Shown: positions 41,994 through 49,875, numbered from the stretch's first letter. The stretch: DNA of 49,875 nucleotides from Bacteroidales bacterium M2 (GCA_001689415.1 LUJM01000035.1:1-49875), one strand, 5' to 3'. Translations and numbers: made by a program. The notes: generated by a model not told the origin, from the sequence alone.

Positions 41994-42118
41994 ACAAAAA
42001 TAACACATACCCAGCAGTATTAGTTTAACTGCCAGTCCTAAACCATATAAATATGGGAAACTCTAAAAAACCAGTTTATATAAGTAGCTCGATAATGCTG
42101 CGGATTACTCTGCGGTGA

Positions 42119-43282
42119 TTATCGCGCTCTTTCGACCGGCATAAAAACCCGGTCTACAATCTGGGCGATAGCCCCGTCGCCGGTGATATTGCAAGCCGTG
42201 CCAAAACAGTCCATGGCAATGTATAGAGCTATCATCAAGGCATTATCGGCCTCGGTAAAGCCCAGCATACTCGACAGAAGTCCCAAGGATGCCATGATTG
42301 CACCGCCGGGAACTCCGGGCGCCGCGACGATAGTGACACCAAGCATGGCTACAAATCCGGCAAACATCACTGCATCAAAGGGCATACCGCGCACTATCAT
42401 CAATGCCACGGCACACGATACAATCTTGAGCGTCGAACCCGACATGTGTATCGTTGCGCACAAAGGTATCACAAATCCTGAAACATCGCGACTTACACCC
42501 ATTCGGACAGTACGCTCCAGCGTTACCGGAATCGTCGCTGCCGACGACTGCGTGCCGAGGGCGGTTACGTAGGCCGGGAGCATGGTCAACAGCGACTTAA
42601 AGGGATTATATCCGCTAAATGCCGACGCTATAAGATATTGAAGCACAAGTACTCCAATGTGAAGCACAAATATTACAGCGATGATTTTAACAAAAGTAAC
42701 CAACACCGGCCCGACAGCGCCCTCTATCGTCATCGACATAAAAATACCGAATATATAAAGGGGTAGCAAAGGCACTATCAGCTTATTGATAACGAGCCTG
42801 ATAAAATTGCGGAAGTCGTCTATCACAGCCTTGAGCGTCGCTGCAGCCGGGCCCAATACTGCACATGCAAAACCGAGCAACATGGCCAATACAAGCGACG
42901 AGGTAACACTCATCAATGGTTCGATTGGCAAAGCAAAAAACGGCTGAGGACTCGCCCCGGTCGTCGTTTCGGCAGACAATACCGTATCGCCTATAAGGGT
43001 AGGAAAAGTCAGTTCCGCCGTGAAATAAGCAAGCATTCCCGACCCGAAGGTCATAAGGTAAGCAATCGCCACTGTCACTCCGAGCATAGCTCCGGCCCGG
43101 CGACCTATATCTGCTATAGCAGGAGCTACAAATCCGACTATCAGAAGCGGTATTGTAAAATTCAGCAAGCCGCTGAACACGCCGTTAAAGGTAGCAAAGA
43201 TGCGTGAAAGCCACTCTGGAAATACAAAACCGCCGGCAATACCGGACGCTATTGCGATAAGTATACGGATCAGTAATTTCAT
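42119..43282 (-). CDS. Dicarboxylate/amino acid:cation symporter
   Basis: A 387-residue inner-membrane protein of the DAACS family (Na+ or H+ coupled uptake of C4-dicarboxylates or acidic amino acids). It has about eight helices and two re-entrant loops, with the serine-rich hairpin reading TQSSAATIPVTLE and later PGVPGGAIMASLG and a final GDGAIAQIVDR block. The ATG at 43282 lies one base after the tatC stop. Whether it carries aspartate, glutamate or succinate cannot be decided. Confidence 0.87.
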   Translation of the reverse strand: MKLLIRILIAIASGIAGGFVFPEWLSRIFATFNGVFSGLLNFTIPLLIVGFVAPAIADIGRRAGAMLGVTVAIAYLMTFGSGMLAYFTAELTFPTLIGDTVLSAETTTGASPQPFFALPIEPLMSVTSSLVLAMLLGFACAVLGPAAATLKAVIDDFRNFIRLVINKLIVPLLPLYIFGIFMSMTIEGAVGPVLVTFVKIIAVIFVLHIGVLVLQYLIASAFSGYNPFKSLLTMLPAYVTALGTQSSAATIPVTLERTVRMGVSRDVSGFVIPLCATIHMSGSTLKIVSCAVALMIVRGMPFDAVMFAGFVAMLGVTIVAAPGVPGGAIMASLGLLSSMLGFTEADNALMIALYIAMDCFGTACNITGDGAIAQIVDRVFMPVERAR

Positions 43283-43283
43283 A

Positions 43284-44054
43284 TCAGGCCGGTACAAGTC
43301 GTGCACTACCCTCCCACAAGGCATAAATAGGAATGAAAACCAGGAAGAGCGAGAAGGGATCGCCAGTAGGTGTTATTACAGCTGCCACTATCAGCAGTAC
43401 CACTATGGCATGCCGACGGTAAGTCTTAAAGAAATCTCGTGTGAGAAGGCCCATTTTACCAAGGAGCCACGCAAGTAGCGGCAACTCGAACACAACACCC
43501 ATCATTAGCAAGAGGGTGTAGAAGTTATCCATATACGACGTCAAAGTCACCATAGGCCTGATTGCCGAACTCAACTGATATCCGGCAAGGAACTTGACCG
43601 TAAGAGGAAAAACAAGGAAATACCCGGTGGCAACACCAAGGTAAAACATCACATTTCCGAAAAAGAACGCAGTGCGTATGCCTTGCTTTTCATGAGGATA
43701 CAAAGCCGGAGCAACAAAGCCCCAAAGCAAATATATTATTATCGGGAAGCCGACTATCAATGCCACCCAGCACGACGATGAAAAGTGCATAAACAACTGC
43801 GATGCAAGCTCGATACTCACAATATCGATACTCACATCACCACCTATATTGTCGCCCATGAAGGCAGCTATAGAATCAAACAGCTTGGCAGTGGGGAAAT
43901 CAGGCGAGCATGGCGCCATGATTACATTTTCGAAAATCCACGGCATGGCAAAAAACGCAGCCACACCGAGTACGATCATAACTGCTACGATTTTTATCAG
44001 GACACCTCGCAAAATATCAAGGTGGTCCCAAAAAGTGGCATCACTGCCGGTCAT
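43284..44054 (-). CDS. tatC: Sec-independent protein translocase TatC
   Basis: The receptor subunit of the twin-arginine translocase in the inner membrane; it recognises Tat signals of folded proteins. It has 256 residues with six helices. The N-terminal FWDHLDILRGVLIK matches the family's F-x-x-H-L-x-E-L-R block, although Asp replaces the usual Glu. The loop GFVAPALYPHEKQG is present. Its ATG overlaps the tatA stop by one base. Likely clients in this window are the reductase at 34305 and the polyferredoxin at 32785. Confidence 0.95.
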   Translation of the reverse strand: MTGSDATFWDHLDILRGVLIKIVAVMIVLGVAAFFAMPWIFENVIMAPCSPDFPTAKLFDSIAAFMGDNIGGDVSIDIVSIELASQLFMHFSSSCWVALIVGFPIIIYLLWGFVAPALYPHEKQGIRTAFFFGNVMFYLGVATGYFLVFPLTVKFLAGYQLSSAIRPMVTLTSYMDNFYTLLLMMGVVFELPLLAWLLGKMGLLTRDFFKTYRRHAIVVLLIVAAVITPTGDPFSLFLVFIPIYALWEGSARLVPA

Positions 44055-44284
44055 TATGCCTTATCTTTGTCGTCGGTATTCTTCTCCGGCTCGTCGAGAG
44101 GTCGGTTGATTTCATCGCGGGCATCCTGCATACCTTTGCGGAAAGAATGCACTCCCTTGCCCAAACCACGCATTAGTTCGGGTATTTTTTTACCTCCAAA
44201 AAGCAACAGGATTACAAGCAGAATTATAACCCACTCCGCACCACGAGGCAAGCCAAACAGAGGTATTATATAAGTGTTGATCAT
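44054..44284 (-). CDS. tatA: Sec-independent protein translocase TatA/E
   Basis: A 76-residue pore subunit of the Tat system. The membrane helix WVIILLVILLLFGGKKIPELMRGLGKG is followed by the amphipathic helix and a charged tail, all normal for TatA. The ATG at 44284 is used; the frame could also begin at a TTG at 44293, but that overlaps the promoter box. It is the first gene of the tatA-tatC-symporter operon. Confidence 0.93.
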   Translation of the reverse strand: MINTYIIPLFGLPRGAEWVIILLVILLLFGGKKIPELMRGLGKGVHSFRKGMQDARDEINRPLDEPEKNTDDKDKA

Positions 44285-44290
44285 AATATT

Positions 44291-44320
44291 CAAACTTAAT
44301 TAACTTTTTAGAAACGCAAA
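44291..44320 (-). promoter_or_regulatory. Promoter of the tatA operon
   Basis: On the minus strand TTTG (44317-44320), 18 bases, then TAAGTTTG (44291-44298). With the ATG at 44284 the message would have almost no leader. Confidence 0.5.
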
Positions 44321-44346
44321 TTTACAAATTATTGGGCGAAAATCAC

Positions 44347-44354
44347 TAACTTTG
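44347..44354 (+). promoter_or_regulatory. -7 box of fabD
   Basis: TAACTTTG matches TAnnTTTG and lies 36 bases before the fabD ATG at 44391. The -33 box is weak. Confidence 0.6.
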
Positions 44355-44390
44355 CCGTAATTTTTAAGACTATTTATAAACCAATCGCAA

Positions 44391-45266
44391 ATGAAAGCAT
44401 ATGTTTTCCCCGGCCAGGGTGCGCAATTTGTTGGTATGGGCAAAGACCTGTACGAAAACTGCGCCGAGGCCCGAGAGCTTTTTGAAAAAGCGAACGAGAT
44501 ACTGGGTTTCCGTATCACCGACCTTATGTTTGAAGGCACCGACGAAGATCTGCGCAAAACTGCAGTGACTCAGCCGGCTATTTTTATCCACTCTGTTCTT
44601 TTGGCCAAATCTCTTGGAGACGAATTCAAACCCGCAATGGTTGCCGGTCACTCTTTAGGTGAATTCTCTGCACTTACCGCTGCCGGTGCTCTGTCGTTCG
44701 AAGACGGTCTCCGCCTCGTTGCTGCTCGCGCAAACGCAATGCAGAAGGCTTGCGAGATGAAAGAATCTACAATGGCTGCCGTTATCGCTCTTCCCGACGA
44801 GAAAGTCGAAGAAATATGCGAAGGCATCGAAGGCGTTGTATGCGCAAACTACAACTGCCCCGGACAGATTGTTATCTCCGGCGAAATCGAAGGTATCGAT
44901 GCAGCTTGCGAACAGCTCAAAGCTGCCGGTGCTAAGCGTGCACTCAAGCTCAAAGTTGGTGGCGCATTCCACTCGCCCTGCATGGAGCCTGCTCGCGCAG
45001 AACTCGCTGCGGCCATCGAAAAAACAGAAATCCACACTCCGATCTGCCCCGTATATCAGAACGTTGACGCTCTGCCCCACACAGATCCCGCCGAAATCAA
45101 GGCTAACCTTGTAGCTCAGCTCACCGCTCCCGTACGTTGGACTCAGACCGTACGCAACATGGTTGCTGACGGCGCTACCGAATTTGTAGAACTCGGCCCG
45201 GGCAAAGTACTCCAGGGTCTTGTAAGCAAAATCGAGCCCTCAGTAAGCGTTAGCGGCATGCAATAA
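44391..45266 (+). CDS. fabD: Malonyl-CoA:acyl carrier protein transacylase
   Basis: FabD loads malonate from CoA onto acyl carrier protein for fatty acid synthesis. The protein has 291 residues. Family motifs are YVFPGQGAQFVGMG at the start, the nucleophile elbow GHSLGEFSAL (Ser near residue 88), and the catalytic His in GAFHSPCM (about 190). The length is normal and the gene is a single unit with promoter and terminator. Confidence 0.97.
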   Translation: MKAYVFPGQGAQFVGMGKDLYENCAEARELFEKANEILGFRITDLMFEGTDEDLRKTAVTQPAIFIHSVLLAKSLGDEFKPAMVAGHSLGEFSALTAAGALSFEDGLRLVAARANAMQKACEMKESTMAAVIALPDEKVEEICEGIEGVVCANYNCPGQIVISGEIEGIDAACEQLKAAGAKRALKLKVGGAFHSPCMEPARAELAAAIEKTEIHTPICPVYQNVDALPHTDPAEIKANLVAQLTAPVRWTQTVRNMVADGATEFVELGPGKVLQGLVSKIEPSVSVSGMQ

Positions 45267-45281
45267 GCTTATTCTAAGCCG

Positions 45282-45317
45282 GGTACAGGGAACTTTGCTT
45301 CCCTGTACCTGACTTTT
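45282..45317 (+). terminator. Terminator after fabD
   Basis: GGTACAGGGAA (45282-45292) pairs perfectly with TTCCCTGTACC (45299-45309), followed by TGACTTTTATC. It separates fabD from the kinase operon. Confidence 0.78.
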
Positions 45318-45363
45318 ATCACCAACTCCCCACTCCTTAAACCTTTACTCTCAACTCTCACTA

Positions 45364-46686
45364 ATGCCTACCCTAACTCCCGGTACCATGATACGGGTCA
45401 GCGATGGATCATCGCTGACAGTTGTTGCATACATTGCCGCCGGCGGACAAGGTGAGGTATACAGGGTATTGCGCCAGCCCGATAATACAGAAATGGCCTT
45501 GAAATGGTATACAAACGATACCATTCTACGAAATACGCAGTTCCGACAGACACTACAGTACAACTGCAACCACAATGCTCCGTCACAGTCTTTCCTGTGG
45601 CCTTTAGCCATAACCGAAACTATCAACGGCAGCTACGGCTATGTGATGAAGCTGCGCCCCGAGGGATTCATCGACTTGGGCAAATTTTTCTGCATCGACG
45701 AGAATCCGCAGGCATATTTCCGTTCGACCCTCGCCAAACTAACCGCGAGCTTGCAGATATGCGATGCGTTCAGCCGCCTGCACCAGAGCGGATTCAGCTA
45801 CCAGGACATCAACGACGGCAGTTTCCTTATCGACCCTTTAAAAGGGCATGTGAGAATCTGCGACAACGACAACATCGTTTTCGACGGACTTAGCAACGGC
45901 ATCGCAGGCAAACCTCACTACATGGCTCCTGAGGTGGCCAACGGCAAAATACCCAACACAGCCTCCGACCGATTCAGCCTTGCCATTATACTTTACAGGC
46001 TGTTTATGGTCGATCATCCATTCGAAGGATGCCGCACATCGACAGAGCGCCACAACTGCCTTACACCGCACGACGAGCTACAGCTTTTCGGCAACGATGC
46101 CGTATTTTGCCACGACCTCAACGACAGCCGCAACCGTCCGGTCAGAGGCCTTCACGACAATTCCATACATTTCTGGAAATACCTTACCCCGACGCTTCAA
46201 CGCGCATTCAGGGCAGCATTGAGCCACAATGCAATCACAAATCCGCTCCTAAGAATCAGGGCTTCGTCGTGGAAAGAGATGATGCTTGCCGAACGAGCCA
46301 ACCTGGCCACATGCCATGCCAACCCCACCGACCCTGTGCACGATTTTCTGTGCGAAGGCCCCATGCCAACGATCTGCCCGCTATGCAACGAGCCCTTAGG
46401 GCAGTCGGCAAGGCTCATATTCGACGGAGGCCTGCCGTCGTACAGACTCACCGAATCGAAGCCACTCTTTCTCGGCGACTCGTTTGCGGTCGAAGGCATA
46501 TGCCGCAAAGTAACGGAATATGGCGGTAAATACCTCGCTCTCGAGAATATATCGCCCACCTCGTGGATAATAGCATCACCCACGGGGCACCAGGCATGCG
46601 TATCTCCAGGTTCGCGATGCCAGCTCATCAACGGCATGACCTTGATTATAGGCAATTACAGGGCAAAAGTAATACTCAACGCATAA
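45364..46686 (+). CDS. Hanks-type protein kinase with altered catalytic loop and FHA-like tail
   Basis: A 440-residue cytoplasmic protein. Kinase domain (about 10-300): glycine loop AGGQGEVY (26-33), ATP lysine K47, catalytic loop Y146-Q-D148-I-N-D-G-S153 in place of HRDxKxxN, metal loop D167-N-D169 in place of DFG, and APE at 188-190. The catalytic Asp is kept, but the metal-binding Asn is Ser. A CPLC pair (C338, C341) follows, and the last 70 residues (LALENISPTSW, SPGSRCQLINGMTLIIGNYRAKV) resemble the later strands of an FHA domain. The D-N-D loop is typical of kinases of the TerY-P triad. The VWA, PP2C and DA1-like genes follow directly. No promoter box is seen before it. Confidence 0.82.
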   Translation: MPTLTPGTMIRVSDGSSLTVVAYIAAGGQGEVYRVLRQPDNTEMALKWYTNDTILRNTQFRQTLQYNCNHNAPSQSFLWPLAITETINGSYGYVMKLRPEGFIDLGKFFCIDENPQAYFRSTLAKLTASLQICDAFSRLHQSGFSYQDINDGSFLIDPLKGHVRICDNDNIVFDGLSNGIAGKPHYMAPEVANGKIPNTASDRFSLAIILYRLFMVDHPFEGCRTSTERHNCLTPHDELQLFGNDAVFCHDLNDSRNRPVRGLHDNSIHFWKYLTPTLQRAFRAALSHNAITNPLLRIRASSWKEMMLAERANLATCHANPTDPVHDFLCEGPMPTICPLCNEPLGQSARLIFDGGLPSYRLTESKPLFLGDSFAVEGICRKVTEYGGKYLALENISPTSWIIASPTGHQACVSPGSRCQLINGMTLIIGNYRAKVILNA

Positions 46687-46714
46687 GCTTTAACCATACT
46701 ACAGATTCCTCCTC

Positions 46715-47482
46715 ATGGCACTGTCAGATTTTATACCCCGTCCGAGCGCTCGACGCCGTATGAATATGTTCTACCTCCTCGACACCTCCGGGTCGATGCG
46801 CTACAAAGACTGCATCGGCAGCGTTAACCGCGCCATGCCCGAGATTGTAGACATATTAAGGGAAATCAGCGAGTCGAACCACGACCAAAGCGACATATAC
46901 ATGTCGTGCATCACATTCGACAACGACGCCCGCCAACTCTACGACACGCCTGTAAATGTAAAAGATTTCAGGTGGGCAAACGTTCAAGCCGAAGGCCTTA
47001 CCAACCTCAAGGCCGCCCTGTCGATGCTTGAGGCACAGATGCGCAGGCAGCAAAGCTCGATAGCCCCCGGTCTGCAACTACGCCCCGCAGTGCTGCTGCT
47101 CAGCGACGGAGACCCCGACGACGGCTGGGAAGAATCGCTCGACAGGTTGCAGCAGAATCCGCTTTTCAGGCAGGCCTACAAAATCGCTATCGCGATCGGC
47201 TGCAAACCGGCCAACCAGGAGATGCGCCGAGCCCTCACACGATTCGCCGACCCGCTCGATGCCGGTGGCGAACCGATTATCATATCTATCGAGCAACTCG
47301 ACAAATTATACCAGGTAATCAAGCTGGTATCGTCGACCGTAAGCCGCATAGGCTCGCAAAACACCGCCAACGGCGACCGCAACACAGCCCGGCAGATACG
47401 CGACGCAATACGCAATGAGACCGGCGACATCATCGGTGTCAATGTTCCCTCGATGAATCACGACGGACCGGAATGGTACTGA
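46715..47482 (+). CDS. TerY-like VWA-domain protein
   Basis: A 255-residue protein that is mostly one von Willebrand factor A domain. The MIDAS metal site is complete: D23-T-S25-G-S27, T96 in GLTNLKAAL, and D131 in LLLSDGDPDDGW. No signal peptide or membrane helix is seen, so it is cytoplasmic, as expected of TerY rather than of surface VWA adhesins. The C-terminal 50 residues are polar and end in PSMNHDGPEWY. The gene lies 28 bases after the kinase and overlaps the phosphatase by ten bases. In TerY-P triads the VWA protein is thought to act as adaptor between kinase and phosphatase. Confidence 0.87.
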   Translation: MALSDFIPRPSARRRMNMFYLLDTSGSMRYKDCIGSVNRAMPEIVDILREISESNHDQSDIYMSCITFDNDARQLYDTPVNVKDFRWANVQAEGLTNLKAALSMLEAQMRRQQSSIAPGLQLRPAVLLLSDGDPDDGWEESLDRLQQNPLFRQAYKIAIAIGCKPANQEMRRALTRFADPLDAGGEPIIISIEQLDKLYQVIKLVSSTVSRIGSQNTANGDRNTARQIRDAIRNETGDIIGVNVPSMNHDGPEWY

Positions 47483-48600
47483 CACACGCATCATATTATC
47501 AAGGGGCCTCGCATATCGCCGACAATAAGCCGGTTCAGGACCGCGCCGCAGCCTTGGATATAAGCTACGGCGACGGGCGGCATGCCACTGCGCTGTTGCT
47601 TTCCGACGGCCATGGCAACGACATACACTTCCGAAGCGATGTCGGTGCAGCTCTGGCTATCGAAGCTGCAGCCGAAGCCCTGCCTTACATCCTCGAAGTA
47701 CTGCCGTCGAGGATGAACGGCAAGAGCGCGAGCCGGGGCATTGTCGACTCGGCGTGCCTTGTCGATACCGACCGCACCCCGGCCGACCCGGAATGCGAGT
47801 CGGCGATGCGAATGTTCTTCACCCGCATCAATGCCCTGTGGGCAAAGAAGGTACTCGGCCACTGGAATTCCAATCCTCAGCCCGACCAAGCCCCAAACCT
47901 GTCGGGAGTGGCGAGGGCCTATGGCTGCACACTTATAGGGGCGGTACGTGCCGACGGTTTCTGGTTCGCATTTCAACTCGGCGACGGCGCTTGCACCTGC
48001 ATCACCTCCGAATCCGACATACTCAGCCCCATTCCCGGCGACAGCCGCTGCGCCATGTCGCGAACAACGTCGATGTGCATTCACGGCGCGGGCGACTTCA
48101 GGTACTCCTACGGCACCGACATCCCCCCGGCAATGATGATATGCAGCGATGGGCTCGCCGACTGCTTTGAGAACCACGACGAACTCGCCTCAAAGATTCT
48201 GGTACAAATAGTACTCGACAATTCCGCCAACGGCTTCGATAGTGTAGAGGCCGACATCACCAGAAGCATGCCCGAGCTATCGCGCCAATTCACCGGCGAC
48301 GACATGTCGATAGCCCTGTGGATTGATACAGAAGCCACCGAAGCGATTCTGCCGTCCCTCGACCGGCTCATTACCATGAATTGCGAAAGCGAATTGTCCC
48401 AAGCCATACTCAACCTGCAGTCTTGCGAAGAATCTATTGTCGATATCGAAGACCGCATATCGTCGCTATCGCCAACGCAAGCCGACGAGGCAGGCGAAAT
48501 CGAGCGCAAACTGTCGGTATTATCGACACTCAAACGACATCAGCGCGAACTTCTCGACAGAATAGACTCTATCAAATTAAATCTCGACAACCGATTATGA
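47473..48600 (+). CDS. PP2C-type protein phosphatase with coiled-coil tail
   Basis: A 375-residue Ser/Thr phosphatase of the metal-dependent PPM family. The metal-binding residues are visible in V-Q-D23-R, S-D45-G-H-G, SD226-G-L-A-D and TGD276-D277-MS. The catalytic domain ends near residue 290. The last 85 residues (LSQAILNLQSCEESIVDIEDRI onward) form a heptad-type coiled coil not found in simple PP2C proteins, likely a docking or dimer segment. Its start lies ten bases inside the VWA gene and its stop overlaps the next gene (ATGA), so expression of all three is coupled. It probably reverses the kinase of the same operon. Confidence 0.88.
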   Translation: MVLTHASYYQGASHIADNKPVQDRAAALDISYGDGRHATALLLSDGHGNDIHFRSDVGAALAIEAAAEALPYILEVLPSRMNGKSASRGIVDSACLVDTDRTPADPECESAMRMFFTRINALWAKKVLGHWNSNPQPDQAPNLSGVARAYGCTLIGAVRADGFWFAFQLGDGACTCITSESDILSPIPGDSRCAMSRTTSMCIHGAGDFRYSYGTDIPPAMMICSDGLADCFENHDELASKILVQIVLDNSANGFDSVEADITRSMPELSRQFTGDDMSIALWIDTEATEAILPSLDRLITMNCESELSQAILNLQSCEESIVDIEDRISSLSPTQADEAGEIERKLSVLSTLKRHQRELLDRIDSIKLNLDNRL

Positions 48601-49367
48601 ATACTCTCCTCTCCGCACAGCTCCCCACCCAGTTGCCGGAATTGCCCGTAAACGTACGCAATTTCCTACGGATAAGCAAAATACACAATCGTTCGCTCAG
48701 CTGTGCCATATGCAACCAACCAATCACCTCTCGATATTACCTTGACCCATACGGCACCACTGTTTGCGGGCACCACAGCCCCGACTACTGCTGCATATGT
48801 GAGCGCATCATCACCGGCCCCCGCGTGCAAGTGCCCGGCTACGGTTACTCATGCACCGATTGCGGTATGGCTGTCAGATACGACGAACTCGAAGAAATAC
48901 GCCTCAAAATCAACGCGTTCTACGAGCAACTACGCATATTCATACCCGGCTATATCCTGTGTCTTCGCCATGCACAGGAAATGGCCGACGCATACCGCCA
49001 ATACTTCAGCCGCCCGCCACTTGGAGCGGCATGGAAAGACGACGGCAGCGCCCAGCACAGGTATCGCATCGATATCATGAGCCAGCAATCCAAAGTGAGT
49101 ATCGGCAACACTCTCGCCCATGAGCTTTTGCACCTGTGGCAATACCACCGCGGAATAAAAGCACCTAAAGAATACGCCGAGGGCTTCTGCAACCTCGGGG
49201 CATTCCTTTTCACTGCTTCTGTCGACAAAGGCGAAGCCCTGGTACATCTGTCGAAAATGATGGAAAACCGCGACAAGAGCTATGGTGTCGCATTCCGCCA
49301 GCTCAAAGTGCTATACGACGTGTACGGACTCCCGGCTGTAATAGCAGCCATGAAGTCGTTTTCTTAA
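48597..49367 (+). CDS. DA1-like LIM-type zinc-finger metallopeptidase
   Basis: A 256-residue protein with two parts. Residues 36-89 form a LIM-like double zinc finger: C36-x2-C39, C57-x2-H60, C65-x2-C68 and C86-x2-C89. Residues 100-256 are a DA1-type peptidase with H175-E-L-L-H179-L-W and a downstream E-x2-E-G (E192, E195) as third zinc ligand and flank. This arrangement is that of plant DA1, a ubiquitin-activated peptidase, and its bacterial relatives; SprT-like proteases are a more distant alternative. No signal peptide is seen, so it acts in the cytoplasm. The ATG at 48597 overlaps the phosphatase stop. It is the last gene of the kinase, VWA and phosphatase operon. Confidence 0.8.
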   Translation: MNTLLSAQLPTQLPELPVNVRNFLRISKIHNRSLSCAICNQPITSRYYLDPYGTTVCGHHSPDYCCICERIITGPRVQVPGYGYSCTDCGMAVRYDELEEIRLKINAFYEQLRIFIPGYILCLRHAQEMADAYRQYFSRPPLGAAWKDDGSAQHRYRIDIMSQQSKVSIGNTLAHELLHLWQYHRGIKAPKEYAEGFCNLGAFLFTASVDKGEALVHLSKMMENRDKSYGVAFRQLKVLYDVYGLPAVIAAMKSFS

Positions 49368-49875
49368 TTAAGATTACGGTAAAAATTTAAAAAGGGCTGT
49401 ATCTCACGATAAAGCCCTCTAATAATCTACAATCTATAAAAACATATAATGCGTTTAAACAGACGCATAAAGCGACTGCCAAAATTCTTATTTGCATGCA
49501 AAAATAATAATAAATATTCAATTGTGCAAAATTTTGTATAAGTTCACCTTTTTTCCTACTTTAGCCGCGTTTTTCCCTCATAGCCTGAATAGATTAAAAA
49601 AATCGTCCTTAGCAGCAATAAAACACCCTTATACATATATCATGCTAAGAAAAAAATGACTAACTTTGCAGGCTCAAACATGTAATACCCTCCTCGTCCT
49701 CTTTCCAATAGGACTTTCAAGTAACTCTTAACAATTAGTTTATATAAAAATGCAATGTAACTTGATGAAGCTGCGATGCTTTTTGTTACTTATGTCGATT
49801 CAATGATTCGGTAAAATTTGAGGTTGTTCAGTCTTGGCTAAGCCGCTAACTGAGCCAACCGATGATTTATTTTCT
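49368..49875. other. AT-rich end region with weak hairpin and promoter-like box
   Basis: AGGGCT pairs with AGCCCT (about 49394-49419) 27 bases after the DA1 stop; it may end the operon, though the following T-run is poor. TAACTTTG at 49661-49668 matches the -7 consensus. An 18-codon frame (49750-49806) encodes MQCNLMKLRCFLLLMSIQ, which resembles a truncated signal peptide or leader peptide. No other gene is visible before the window ends. Confidence 0.4.
49661..49668 (+). promoter_or_regulatory. -7 box of a gene beyond the right edge
   Basis: TAACTTTG matches TAnnTTTG. The leader would be over 200 bases if the first gene starts after the window. Confidence 0.4.

Noticed and set aside
45364..49367. 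Tellurite resistance operon (terBCDEF)
   Set aside because: No TerB, TerC or TerD protein is in the window; only the TerY-P-type triad is present, so tellurite resistance cannot be claimed.
1..49875. tRNA or rRNA genes
   Set aside because: All intergenic gaps were read for cloverleaf ends and the T-loop pattern GGTTCGAATCC; none was convincing.

Overview
The window looks like a chromosomal segment of a Bacteroidales bacterium, most likely close to Muribaculaceae (inference from protein families and promoter style; no 16S gene is present). Supporting signs are a PPi-dependent phosphofructokinase, a fused MurF-alanine racemase, GSCFA, DUF4924, GYF_2-CD225 and Wzi-type capsule proteins, and repeated promoters of the Bacteroidetes form TTTG-N(18-20)-TAnnTTTG. 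Shine-Dalgarno sites are not evident. No rRNA, tRNA or CRISPR array was recognised.

Region by region. 1-1.2 kb: an unknown gene whose frame is split by a single in-frame TAG. 1.2-1.7 kb: a nested palindromic repeat island. 1.7-4.6 kb: pfp (minus) and pheS (plus). 4.7-14.9 kb: a plus-strand cell-envelope block with a PorE-like OmpA lipoprotein, GSCFA and MurF-Alr, then a tightly overlapping operon of Wzi, a lipoprotein, LegB, an ATP-grasp protein and NeuB, pointing to nonulosonic acid and capsule metabolism. A 79-bp palindromic element flanked by a 13-bp direct repeat sits exactly at the neuB stop codon. 15-23 kb: minus-strand housekeeping genes (DUF4924, TPR protein, kdsA, rsmE, nucleoside transporter, DUF151 nuclease, mnmA, DUF5106). 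23.3-24.4 kb: a GYF-CD225 membrane protein and a small Rossmann protein with an operator-like inverted repeat. 24.4-32.3 kb (minus): nucleotidyltransferase, tgt, LptF/G permease, Wza, Wzc and a polymerase-like membrane protein. 32.7-35.7 kb: a small membrane peptide, a polyferredoxin membrane protein and a Tat-type ferredoxin-aldo/keto reductase. 35.7-44.3 kb: two small genes, rplS, PBP4, rsmI, a coiled-coil lipoprotein, malic enzyme, a dicarboxylate symporter and tatC-tatA. 44.4-45.3 kb: fabD.

The most unusual content is the last operon, 45364-49367, of four closely packed genes: a Hanks-type kinase with an altered catalytic loop and an FHA-like tail, a TerY-like VWA protein, a PP2C phosphatase with a coiled-coil tail, and a LIM-type zinc-finger peptidase of the DA1 type (HELLH). 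Kinase, VWA and PP2C match the TerY-P signalling triad. The translationally coupled DA1 peptidase makes it look like a phospho-switch controlling proteolysis. The last 500 bases are AT-rich and hold a promoter-like box and a possible leader peptide.
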